From Pseudomonadota bacterium (GTDB taxonomy: Bacteria; Pseudomonadota; Alphaproteobacteria; Azospirillales; Azospirillaceae): a stretch of 64,000 bases of DNA. The stretch covers positions 1 through 64,000 of the forward strand of contig JAFAFA010000048.1 of NCBI GenBank assembly GCA_023423695.1. Direction: 5' to 3'. The translations under genes and the position numbers were made by a program. Below are positions 35,117 to 43,478 of the stretch, piece after piece (the first letter of the stretch is position 1; every line of letters starts with the position of its first letter). A model generated the notes under the pieces. That model was not told the DNA's origin. It saw nothing but the letters and a program-made list of their open reading frames with translations, and ran no database searches.

Positions 35117-35944
35117 TCAGGCGAGCGGGGTGCCGAGGCTGTCGCCGAAGGCGGCGAAGAAGCCGTCGAGGTCATCCCAGGGGATCATGTGCCCGGCATT
35201 GGGGACGCGGGCGATGCGGATGGCGGGCTGGAGGCGGGCAATCTCGGCCTCGTCCTCCGCCTGGATCACGCCGCCGCGGCCGGCGACGATCAGCAGGGCC
35301 GGGACCGGCAGCTTCGGCAGGTCGCCATGGATGTCGTCCTGGTGGAAGCCTTCGTAAGTCTGGACGATGGCCGGCTCGTAGCAGGTGTGCAGCCATTCCG
35401 CGCGCACGCGCAGCTGCTCCTCCGTCCAGGTCGGGCAGAAGGCCCGCATCGCGTCGGCGTCCATGCCCTTCAACGACTGGCGGATCGAATCGACGTACCA
35501 GGGCAGGCCGCTGGGATAGGGGCGGCGGCCGGGGCCGGACACCGGCGGATCGATCAGAACCAGTTGACGCAGCCCCTTCGCATCGCCGCGCACCGAAGCG
35601 CGGATGGCGAAGCGGGCGCCCATAGAATGGCCGACCAGGATGTAGTCGGTCAGGCCAAGCGCGGCGACGAAGGCGTTCACATCGTCGGCACAGGCATCGA
35701 TGCCGTAATCCAGATGCGGCCCGCTTTCCGACAGACCGCGCCCGCGCACGTCCAGCACATAGGTGTCGAACTGCTGCCCGAACCGTTCGGCGACGAAGCC
35801 CCAGGTGACGGCCGGGCTGGTGATGCCGGGGATCAGTACGATGGCCGGGCGACCGGCATGCCGCTCACCGCCATAGCGCAGGTAATGCTGGCGGATGCCG
35901 TTGGCCTGGACATTGGCGCCGTAGAGGAAGGTCGAGGCGGTCAT
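35117..35944 (-). CDS. nicD: N-formylmaleamate deformylase (NicD, alpha/beta hydrolase)
   Basis: This 275-residue alpha/beta hydrolase has the nucleophile elbow GHSMGAR (S107), an oxyanion-hole segment LIPGITSPAVTWG and a C-terminal His in NAGHMIPWDD. It removes formate from N-formylmaleamate, giving maleamate. Its ATG overlaps the nicC stop by four bases (ATGA), so the two are coupled. The formate released could be oxidised or exported; no formate dehydrogenase is in the window. Confidence 0.92.
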   Translation of the reverse strand: MTASTFLYGANVQANGIRQHYLRYGGERHAGRPAIVLIPGITSPAVTWGFVAERFGQQFDTYVLDVRGRGLSESGPHLDYGIDACADDVNAFVAALGLTDYILVGHSMGARFAIRASVRGDAKGLRQLVLIDPPVSGPGRRPYPSGLPWYVDSIRQSLKGMDADAMRAFCPTWTEEQLRVRAEWLHTCYEPAIVQTYEGFHQDDIHGDLPKLPVPALLIVAGRGGVIQAEDEAEIARLQPAIRIARVPNAGHMIPWDDLDGFFAAFGDSLGTPLA

Positions 35945-37089
35945 GCCGCGATGCCTTCGCGCAGCGGCTGCTCATAGACGTCGTAGCCGAAGACCCAGGC
36001 CGGATCCTCCTGCGTGCGCAGGAAGGTGTTGGCGTTGGACACCGCCTGGACGCGCGTCGCGCGATCCTTGCGGTTGGCTTCGTACAGCGCGAAGGCGGTG
36101 CGGTAGTCGGTCAGGCCGGTCTCGGACAGGCAGCGGGTCAGCATCGCCGCGTCCTCGATCGCCATGCCGGCGCCCTGGGCCATGTGCGGCTTCATCGGGT
36201 GGCAGGCGTCGCCCAGCAGGACCAGCCGGCCGCGGCTCCACAGCGGCAGCGGGTTGCGGTTGCGCAGCGGCCATTTGGTGACCTCTTCCGTGCACTCGAT
36301 CAGCGCCTGGACGGTCGGATGATAGCCCTGGAAGGCCTCGAACATCTCCTCGCGGCTGCTGTCGACGAAGGCCTCCTGGAAGTCCCAGGCCGGGTGCGGC
36401 ACGCCGGTGACGTAGTAGTATTCGTCGCGCTTCCCGGTGGTGAAATAGACCATCATGTGACGGTCCTCGGTCCACCACTTGATGCAGTCCTCGAAGGTCA
36501 GGTCGTACTTGGCGAGCTGGTCGCCGCGGATCAGCGCGCGGTGCGCGACCCAGCCGCTGTAGTTCGGCGCCTCGACCCCCAGCAGGGCCTCGCGGATGCG
36601 GGAGTTGATGCCGTCGGCGCCGATGACGATGTCGGCGCGCGCCTCGGTCCCGTCGGCGAAGGTCAGATGCACGTCGTCGCCGCTGTCGGTGATCGTCTCC
36701 AGCCGCTTGTCGAAGTGGACGGAGCCGGGGGCCAGCGTGTCCATCTGCAGCAGATGCATGTCGCCGCGATGGACAGTGACGTAAGCGGCGCCGTATTCGC
36801 GCTTGGCGAAGTCGCCCAGCGGGATGCGCGACAGATAATCGCCGGTGAAACCGTCGCGGCTGAACCAGAAGTCCGGCTTGGAGCCCATCGCTTCCAGCTG
36901 CCTTTCGATGCCCAGGCGGCGGAACACCTTCATCACGTTGGGACCGACGTGGATGCCCGCGCCCAGCCGGGAGAATTCAGGGGCCTGTTCGTAGACATCC
37001 ACCTGGAACCCGGCCTGCTGCAGAAGCCCGGCGGCGGCGGCTCCGCCCAGGCCGGCCCCGACGATAGCGATTCTCTGAGTCTTTCCCAT
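35941..37089 (-). CDS. nicC: 6-hydroxynicotinate 3-monooxygenase (NicC)
   Basis: This 382-residue FAD monooxygenase matches the usual NicC length. The N-terminal FAD fold is IAIVGAGLGGAAAAGLLQQAG, followed by the NAD(P)H-linked DG motif VIGADGINSRIR and the GD motif GRLVLLGDACHPMKPHMAQGAG. It hydroxylates and decarboxylates 6-hydroxynicotinate to 2,5-dihydroxypyridine. AAAGGG lies 8 bases before the ATG at 37089, which rules out the longer upstream reading frame. It is the first gene of the minus-strand operon. Confidence 0.94.
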   Translation of the reverse strand: MGKTQRIAIVGAGLGGAAAAGLLQQAGFQVDVYEQAPEFSRLGAGIHVGPNVMKVFRRLGIERQLEAMGSKPDFWFSRDGFTGDYLSRIPLGDFAKREYGAAYVTVHRGDMHLLQMDTLAPGSVHFDKRLETITDSGDDVHLTFADGTEARADIVIGADGINSRIREALLGVEAPNYSGWVAHRALIRGDQLAKYDLTFEDCIKWWTEDRHMMVYFTTGKRDEYYYVTGVPHPAWDFQEAFVDSSREEMFEAFQGYHPTVQALIECTEEVTKWPLRNRNPLPLWSRGRLVLLGDACHPMKPHMAQGAGMAIEDAAMLTRCLSETGLTDYRTAFALYEANRKDRATRVQAVSNANTFLRTQEDPAWVFGYDVYEQPLREGIAA

Positions 37090-37228
37090 GGGTATGGCCC
37101 TTTGCTGAGGTGGGGTGTTCGGTCGGCGCCGCCGAAGGGCTCGCGACCGGATGCAAGGGTGCGGGAGGAGTGTCCGGGGGCTTCTCGCCCCGGCTCCGGT
37201 CGCCGACCGTTGCATTGAACTCGATATG

Positions 37229-37243
37229 AAGTGTGTACGCTGT
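37229..37243 (+). promoter_or_regulatory. Candidate NicR element, nicC side
   Basis: AAGTGTGTACGCTGT matches the element at 37439-37453 at 11 of 15 positions, including the shared core TACGCT. It lies 140 bases upstream of the nicC start. Assignment to NicR is inference from position. Confidence 0.3.
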
Positions 37244-37438
37244 TTCAGCTTGTCACGCAACACAATTCGTCATACAACGCTACTCAGGCTTTGCGGGGCC
37301 ATTCCGGTCGTCGGCAGCGTGCTGTTGACCACAAAATAGCCTTACGCAGCCTCATTTTATATCACCGATGCCTATTTATCATTCAGATCGACACAGCGAC
37401 AGCGAAGGGTTTACCCCCACACTGTTCATGGTCGAATT

Positions 37439-37453
37439 AAGCTTATACGCTCT
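37439..37453 (+). promoter_or_regulatory. Candidate NicR element, nicX side
   Basis: AAGCTTATACGCTCT shares AAG..T.TACGCT.T with the copy at 37229-37243 and is followed by the AT-rich TATATAT. It lies 105 bases upstream of nicX. Confidence 0.3.
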
Positions 37454-37557
37454 ATATATCCTGGTCAGCCCGCCGCGATGACGGCGGATGTCCACCCGGA
37501 AACACGGCCCGGATCGCGCTGTCAGCGGCTGCGGCCACCAAGGTTGGGAGAGATGAG

Positions 37558-38607
37558 ATGCCGGTGAGCGATCGCGAACTGACGCAGATGTTCGAACGGG
37601 TTCTGACCCTGTCCAAGGTGGACAAGACCCAGAGCGTCGCTGTGCTGAAAAGCGACTATTCCAACCCACGCATCGTGCGTGCCGCGATGGACGCGGCCCA
37701 GCGCCTGGGCGCGAACGTCTACGGGGTCGAACTGCCGGCCTTCAACCACCCGCGCGCCATGGGCATGGACATGACCGCCTATTGCGGCGACACGCCCCTG
37801 ACCGGCAATCTCGCCGCCCAGCGGGCGCTGGAGGCGGCGGACCTGATCGTCGACACCATGATGCTGCTGCATTCGCCGGAGCAGGAGCAGATCCTGAAGA
37901 CCGGCACCCGAATCCTGCTGGCGGTCGAGCCGCCGGAGGTGCTGGCCCGCATCATGCCGACGGAGGAGGACAAGGTCCGCGTCAACGCCGCGGCGGAACG
38001 GCTGAAACGCGCCCGCTCCATCGCCGTGACCTCCAAGGCCGGCAGCGATTTCCGCGCGACGCTCGGCCAGTATCCGACAGTGACGGAGTACGGATTCGCC
38101 GACGAGCCCGGACGCTGGGACCATTGGCCGAGCGGCTTCCTGTTCTCCTGGCCGGACGAGGGCAGCGCGGAAGGCACGCTGGTGCTCGACGTCGGCGACA
38201 TCCTGCTGCCCTTCAAGACCTATGTGCGGGAGAAGCTGACGCTGGAAATCGAGGAGGGCTTCATCCGCCGCATCCATGGCGGGTTCGAGGCGGAATACCT
38301 GCGCGACTACATGGCCTACTTCAAGGATCCGGAGGTCTACGGCATCTCCCACATCGGCTGGGGCCTGCAGCCGCGGGCGCAATGGACGGCGATGGGCCTG
38401 CACGACAAGAACGACGGCATGTGCATGGACGCCCGCGCCTTCTACGGCAACTTCCTGTTCTCCACCGGCCCGAACACCGAGGTCGGCGGCAGCCGCAAGA
38501 CCCCCTGCCACATGGACATCCCCTTGCGCGGCTGCGACATCCTGCTGGACGGCGAACCGGTGGTGCTGGCCGGCGACGTGGTGGCACCGGAAGCGTCCAG
38601 GGCATGA
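37558..38607 (+). CDS. nicX: 2,5-dihydroxypyridine 5,6-dioxygenase (NicX)
   Basis: This 349-residue protein has the mononuclear iron ligands known for NicX at the same positions: H265 in GISHIGWG, and H318 and D320 in PCHMDIPL. It belongs to the M29-aminopeptidase-like fold group and opens the ring of 2,5-dihydroxypyridine with O2 to give N-formylmaleamate. It heads the plus-strand arm, followed by nicR after 107 bases. A GGGAGAG ribosome site precedes the ATG. Confidence 0.95.
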   Translation: MPVSDRELTQMFERVLTLSKVDKTQSVAVLKSDYSNPRIVRAAMDAAQRLGANVYGVELPAFNHPRAMGMDMTAYCGDTPLTGNLAAQRALEAADLIVDTMMLLHSPEQEQILKTGTRILLAVEPPEVLARIMPTEEDKVRVNAAAERLKRARSIAVTSKAGSDFRATLGQYPTVTEYGFADEPGRWDHWPSGFLFSWPDEGSAEGTLVLDVGDILLPFKTYVREKLTLEIEEGFIRRIHGGFEAEYLRDYMAYFKDPEVYGISHIGWGLQPRAQWTAMGLHDKNDGMCMDARAFYGNFLFSTGPNTEVGGSRKTPCHMDIPLRGCDILLDGEPVVLAGDVVAPEASRA

Positions 38608-38714
38608 TCTCCGGCTTGAAGGGCGGCATGAAGGGCGGCATCAGGCCGAAAGCCCGCCGCCCTTCCCCGCCCCCGCCGCCGCTGCTATCGTCCGCCACAC
38701 ACCCGGTCCACCGC

Positions 38715-39209
38715 ATGTTGTCCCCGATGACCCAAGACCTGCTGCCTGAAGACGGCGCCGAAGCCGGACCCGGTGAAGCCGATTACGTCTTCTCCGACCA
38801 GATCGGCCATCTGCTGCGGCGGGCCTATCAGCGGCACCTCGCCATCTTCCAGCGCAACGCCTGCGACCCGCAGCTGACCTCGGTGCAGTTCGTCACGCTC
38901 TGCGCCATCCGCGACAACGGGCCGAGTTCGCTGATCGAACTGGTGAAGTCCACCGCCATCGATCAGGCGACGATCCGCGGCATCGTCGACCGGCTGAAGG
39001 CGCGCGGGCTGATCAGCCAGACCTCCGACGCCCAGGACCGGCGCAAGGTCATCAACTGCCTGACCGACGAGGGGCGGCAGCTGCTGGAGGACATGGTCCC
39101 CTGCGCCAAGCGGATCAGCGAGATGACCATGGGACAGCTGAACCCGGCGGAACGGCTGGCCGTCACCCATGTCCTGCAGAAGATGATCGCGCAGGACGGG
39201 GAGGAGTAA
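38715..39209 (+). CDS. nicR: MarR-family regulator of nicotinate degradation (NicR)
   Basis: This 164-residue protein has a MarR winged helix-turn-helix: FVTLCAIRDNGPSSLIELVKSTAIDQATIRGIVDRLKARGLISQ, followed by the wing DAQDRRKVINCLTDEG. In pseudomonads NicR represses the nic operons and is released by 6-hydroxynicotinate. Its place between nicX and nicA supports that role. The ATG at 38715 is used; a second ATG at 38727 would shorten the protein by four residues, and neither has a clear ribosome site. Confidence 0.88.
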   Translation: MLSPMTQDLLPEDGAEAGPGEADYVFSDQIGHLLRRAYQRHLAIFQRNACDPQLTSVQFVTLCAIRDNGPSSLIELVKSTAIDQATIRGIVDRLKARGLISQTSDAQDRRKVINCLTDEGRQLLEDMVPCAKRISEMTMGQLNPAERLAVTHVLQKMIAQDGEE

Positions 39210-39291
39210 CCCACCGCAGGATGGCCGATATGCCACATCACCCTGCCCATGCCGCGGGGATGCGGATCCCATCGCACCGGACGGACGCCTT

Positions 39292-39876
39292 ATGGAAAAG
39301 ACCATCGCGCTGCGGGTGAATGGCCGCGCCGTCACGGTGACGGCGATGGCCGACACGCCGCTGCTCTACATCCTGCGCAACGATCTGGCCCTCAATGGGC
39401 CGAAATACGGCTGTGGGCTCGGCGAATGCGGTGCCTGCACCGTCATCCTCGACGGCGTCGCCGCGCGGTCCTGCGTGATCCCGCTGGCGGGCGCGGAAGG
39501 GCGCGAAGTGGTGACCTTGGAAGGGTTGGGCAGCAGCAGCGCACCCCACCCGGTCCAGCAGGCCTTCATCGAGGAACAGGCGGCCCAGTGCGGCTATTGC
39601 ATGAACGGCATGATCATGACCGCCAAGGCCCTGCTCGACCGCAACCAGAATCCAACCATGGACGAGGTGCGCCGCGCCCTGTCCGGCAATCTGTGCCGCT
39701 GCGGCACCCATGTCGAAATCCTGCGCGCCGTCATGCGGGCTGCGCAGCTTCTCTCCTCCCCCGGAGCACATCATGACGATCAACCCAACGCCCGGCCCGA
39801 CGCCCGAAACGCAATCCCAGCCGACGCCGACCCGTGCGGAGCTGATGGCGGCGACCGGCGTCCTGCTGATCGTTGA
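39292..39876 (+). CDS. nicA: Nicotinate dehydrogenase small subunit, 2x[2Fe-2S] (NicA)
   Basis: This 194-residue protein has the two iron-sulfur domains of molybdenum hydroxylases. The plant-type cluster motif is GCGLGECGACTV with a fourth Cys in SCVIP. The second cluster lies in the helical domain, AAQCGYCMNGM and LCRCGTH. With NicB it hydroxylates nicotinate to 6-hydroxynicotinate using water. The recognisable fold ends near residue 160. The last ~34 residues are Asp/Arg/Pro-rich and read through the first 104 bases of nicB in another frame, which is not normal for the family. A lost stop codon is the simplest explanation. Confidence 0.93.
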   Translation: MEKTIALRVNGRAVTVTAMADTPLLYILRNDLALNGPKYGCGLGECGACTVILDGVAARSCVIPLAGAEGREVVTLEGLGSSSAPHPVQQAFIEEQAAQCGYCMNGMIMTAKALLDRNQNPTMDEVRRALSGNLCRCGTHVEILRAVMRAAQLLSSPGAHHDDQPNARPDARNAIPADADPCGADGGDRRPADR

Positions 39877-42800
39877 CGAGATCCAGCCGCCCCCAGGCCT
39901 GGTCGCCAAGGGCGGCACCGCGACGCCGAAGCCGCCGGAAACCGCGCTGTTCCTGGCGGTGCGCGACGACGGGCAGGTCTTTGCCTTCAACGGCCATGTC
40001 GATCTCGGCACCGGCATCCAGACGGCGCTGACCCAGATCGTCGCGGAGGAGCTGGACCTGCGGATGGACCAGCTGCGCATGGTGCTGGGCGATACCGGCC
40101 GCACGCCGAATCAGGGCGCCACCATCGCCAGCGCCACCATCCAGATCTCCGCCGTGCCGCTGCGCAACGCCGCGGCGGAGGCGCGCCGCTACCTGCTGGA
40201 GCGCGCCGCCGCCCTGTTCGGCGTGCCGGCGGGAGAGCTGCGCGTCGAAGAGGGCGTGGTGATTGCGGGAGACGGCAACCGCCGCATCTCCTACGGCGAA
40301 CTGGTGCGGGGCGAGCGGGTGGAGCTGCGAATCAGCGGCAAGGCCCCGCTGAAGGCGCGGGAACAGTACAAGCTGGTCGGCAAGGGCGCGCCGCGCGTCG
40401 ACATCCCGGCCAAGGCGACCGGCGAATTCTCGTATGTCCACGACCTGCGGCTGCCGGGAATGCTGCATGGCCGGGTGGTCCGACCGCCCTATGCCGGCAT
40501 CGACAGCGGCGAATTCGTCGGCAACAGCCTGGAAAGCATCGACGAATCCTCCATCGCCCATATTCCCGGCATCATCAAGGTGGTGGTGCTGCGCGACTTC
40601 GTCGGCGTGGTGGCGGAGCGTGAGGAGCAGGCGATCAAGGCCGCGCGCGAGCTGAAGATCACCTGGAGGCCCTGGACCCGCAAGCTGCCCGACCTGTCGA
40701 ACCTCGCCCAGGCCCTGCGTGAGAATCCGAGCACGCCGCGCAAGGTGCTGGACAAGGGCGACGTCGATGCCGCGCTCGCAGCCGCCGACCAGCGGATGAC
40801 GCGCACCTATGTCTGGCCCTACCAGATGCACGGCTCCATCGGGCCGTCCTGCGCCGTGGCCGACTGCAAGACGGACCATGCGACGGTCTGGTCCGGCACT
40901 CAGAATCCGCATCTGCTGCGCGCCGACCTCGCCTGGCTGCTGGAATGGCCGGAGGAACGGATCGACGTCGTGCGGATGGAGGCCGCCGGCTGCTATGGCC
41001 GCAACTGCGCCGACGACGTGGCGGCGGATGCGCTTCTGCTGTCGCAGGCGGTGGGCCGTCCGGTGCGCGTCCAGCTGACCCGCGAGCAGGAGCATCTGTG
41101 GGAGCCGAAGGGCACGGCCCAGCTGATGGAGGTCGATGGCGGCATCAGCGCCGACGGCGGCATCGTCGCCTACGACTTCGCCACCAGCTATCCGTCGAAC
41201 GGCGCGCCGACGCTGGCGCTGCTGCTGACCGGGCGGGTCGATCCGGTGGCCGCCGTGTTCGAGATGGGCGACCGCACCTCCATCCCGCCCTACGATTACG
41301 AGAACATGCGGGTGGTCATCAACGACATGGCCCCCATCGTCCGCGCCTCCTGGATGCGCGGCGTGTCGGCGATGCCCAACAGCTTCGCCCATGACAGCTA
41401 CATCGACGAGTTGGCCTTCGCCGCCGGGGTCGACCCGGTGGAGTTCCGCCTGCGCCATCTGACCGAGGACGAACGCGCCGCCGACCTGATCCGCGCCGTC
41501 GCCGGCCGCGCCGGCTGGCAGCCGCGCACCGCTCCGCAGCAAACCCCGCCTGAAGGCGATGTGCTGCGCGGGCGGGGCTTCGCCTATGCCCGCTACATCC
41601 ACAGCAAGTTCCCCGGCTTCGGCGCCGCCTGGGCGGCCTGGGTGGCCGACGTGGCGGTGGACCGCAAGACCGGCGAGATCGCGGTGACCCGCGTGGTCGT
41701 CGGCCATGACGCCGGGCAGATGATCAACCCCGACGGCGTGCGCCACCAGATCCACGGCAACGTCATCCAATCGACCAGCCGCGTGCTGAAGGAACAGGTC
41801 GAGTTCGAGGACTCGGTCGTCGCCGCCAAGGAATGGGGCGGCTACCCGATCATGACCTTCCCCGAGGTGCCGGACATCGACGTGGTGATGATGCCGCGCG
41901 AGAACGAGCCGCCGCTGGGATCGGGCGAGTCCGCGTCCGTCCCCAGTGCGGCGGCTATCGCCAACGCCATCTTCGACGCTACCGGCATCCGCTTCCGCGA
42001 ACTGCCGATCACCGCGGAACGGGTGCGCGAGGCGCTGAACGGCCCCTCCGAACCGGTCCCGCCCTCGCCGCCGGAAGCGGCCAAACCGCGCAAGCGCGGG
42101 TGGAAGGCGTGGCTCGGCGCCTCGCTGACCGGCTTATGCGGGGTGATGATCGGCATGGCGAGCAGCGCCCTGCCCTTCCGCGCCGAGATCGCTCCGGTCT
42201 CGCCGCCGTCAGCCGGGCTGTGGTCGTCGGCCACCATCGAACGCGGCCGGCAACTGGCGGCGCTCGGCGACTGCGCGGTCTGCCATACGGTTGAGAACGG
42301 CGCCACCAACACCGGCGGGCGGCCGTTCGAGACGCCGTTCGGCACCGTCTACAGCACCAACATCACGCCGGACCCGGACAGCGGGATCGGGCGCTGGTCC
42401 TTCGCCGCCTTCGACCGGGCGATGCGCGAGGGAATCAGCCGCGACGGCCGGCATCTTTATCCGGCCTTTCCCTACACCGCCTTCCGCAACATGACCGACG
42501 ACGACATGCAGGCGCTCTACGCCTACATGATGACGCAGCAGCCGGTGCGCAGCGAGACGCCGGCCAACACCATGCGCTTCCCCTTCAACCTGCGCCCGAT
42601 GATGGCGGGGTGGAACACGCTGTTCCTCAACCGCGAGACCTACAGGCCCGATCCGCAGCGGAGTGCGGAGTGGAACCGCGGCAACTATCTCGTCAACGGG
42701 CTCGGCCACTGTGCCGCGTGCCACAGCCCGCGCAACGCGCTGGGGGCGGAGAAGCTGGGCGAGTCCTTCCTGGCCGGGGGCACCGTCGATGGCTGGGAGG

Positions 42801-43384
42801 CGCCGGCCCTGACTGGCCTGTCCAAGGCGCCGATGCCCTGGACAGAGGACGACCTGTTCACCTACCTGCGCACCGGCTTCTCCCAGCGCCATGGCGTCGC
42901 CGCCGGCCCGATGGCCGCGGTGGTGCACGAGCTGTCCACCGCCCCGGAGGCGGATGTCCGGGCGATGGCGGTCTATCTCGCCTCGTTGGGCGGCGATGTG
43001 GGCCGCAATGCCGTGGAGACGCCTGCGGTCTCTCCGGCACCCGTCAACTCCGCCAACGGAGAGCGCATCTTCAACGGCGCCTGCCAAGCCTGCCACAGCG
43101 ACGGCAATGGGCCGACCCTGTTCGGCGTCAGCCCGTCCATGGCGGTGAACAGCAACGTCCACAGCGACAGCCCGGACAATCTGGCCCGCGTCATCCTGCA
43201 CGGCATCCAGAACCCGGCGACCCGCGACCTCGGCTATATGCCGGCCTTCCGCGACAGCCTGTCCGACAGGCAGGTGGCGGATTTGATGGCGTATCTGCGC
43301 GGCCGCTTCGCGCCGGACAAGCCGGCCTGGACGGACATTGCGACTGTGGTGGCCAAAGCGCGGGCCAATCCGGGAACGCACTGA
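39773..43384 (+). CDS. nicB: Nicotinate dehydrogenase large subunit with molybdopterin domain and three c-type haems (NicB)
   Basis: This 1203-residue protein has an aldehyde/xanthine-oxidase-type molybdopterin region (~30-745, e.g. NGHVDLGTGIQTALTQI, MEAAGCYGRN, GSGESASVPSAAAIANA). A membrane-anchor-like helix follows (~775-800). The cytochrome part has three CxxCH motifs at about residues 834, 980 and 1104. It takes electrons from nicotinate hydroxylation to the respiratory chain rather than to O2 or NAD. The length fits NicB of pseudomonads. GGAG lies six bases before the ATG at 39773, inside the nicA reading frame. No XdhC-type maturation factor is adjacent. Confidence 0.94.
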   Translation: MTINPTPGPTPETQSQPTPTRAELMAATGVLLIVDEIQPPPGLVAKGGTATPKPPETALFLAVRDDGQVFAFNGHVDLGTGIQTALTQIVAEELDLRMDQLRMVLGDTGRTPNQGATIASATIQISAVPLRNAAAEARRYLLERAAALFGVPAGELRVEEGVVIAGDGNRRISYGELVRGERVELRISGKAPLKAREQYKLVGKGAPRVDIPAKATGEFSYVHDLRLPGMLHGRVVRPPYAGIDSGEFVGNSLESIDESSIAHIPGIIKVVVLRDFVGVVAEREEQAIKAARELKITWRPWTRKLPDLSNLAQALRENPSTPRKVLDKGDVDAALAAADQRMTRTYVWPYQMHGSIGPSCAVADCKTDHATVWSGTQNPHLLRADLAWLLEWPEERIDVVRMEAAGCYGRNCADDVAADALLLSQAVGRPVRVQLTREQEHLWEPKGTAQLMEVDGGISADGGIVAYDFATSYPSNGAPTLALLLTGRVDPVAAVFEMGDRTSIPPYDYENMRVVINDMAPIVRASWMRGVSAMPNSFAHDSYIDELAFAAGVDPVEFRLRHLTEDERAADLIRAVAGRAGWQPRTAPQQTPPEGDVLRGRGFAYARYIHSKFPGFGAAWAAWVADVAVDRKTGEIAVTRVVVGHDAGQMINPDGVRHQIHGNVIQSTSRVLKEQVEFEDSVVAAKEWGGYPIMTFPEVPDIDVVMMPRENEPPLGSGESASVPSAAAIANAIFDATGIRFRELPITAERVREALNGPSEPVPPSPPEAAKPRKRGWKAWLGASLTGLCGVMIGMASSALPFRAEIAPVSPPSAGLWSSATIERGRQLAALGDCAVCHTVENGATNTGGRPFETPFGTVYSTNITPDPDSGIGRWSFAAFDRAMREGISRDGRHLYPAFPYTAFRNMTDDDMQALYAYMMTQQPVRSETPANTMRFPFNLRPMMAGWNTLFLNRETYRPDPQRSAEWNRGNYLVNGLGHCAACHSPRNALGAEKLGESFLAGGTVDGWEAPALTGLSKAPMPWTEDDLFTYLRTGFSQRHGVAAGPMAAVVHELSTAPEADVRAMAVYLASLGGDVGRNAVETPAVSPAPVNSANGERIFNGACQACHSDGNGPTLFGVSPSMAVNSNVHSDSPDNLARVILHGIQNPATRDLGYMPAFRDSLSDRQVADLMAYLRGRFAPDKPAWTDIATVVAKARANPGTH

Positions 43385-43478
43385 CGCGGGCTGCGGTGAC
43401 GAACAGCCGACGCATGCGATGTCGCATAGCGCATAGAAGGCGCGGCCGGGCCGAAAGAGCGGTGGAGCGTCCGCTGGT

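Larger units (their letters stand above)
37090..37557. promoter_or_regulatory. Divergent nicC-nicX regulatory region (468 bp)
   Basis: Non-coding and clearly more AT-rich than the flanking genes toward nicX, especially 37340-37460. It must hold both nic promoters. Two related 15-base elements, at 37229-37243 and 37439-37453, lie near each divergent gene and are candidates for NicR binding. No gene was found in it. A GGGAGAG ribosome site immediately precedes nicX. Confidence 0.6.

Noticed and set aside
39731..41770. A 679-codon frame opposite nicB
   Set aside because: No motif, no ribosome site, and full overlap with a well-supported molybdenum hydroxylase gene.
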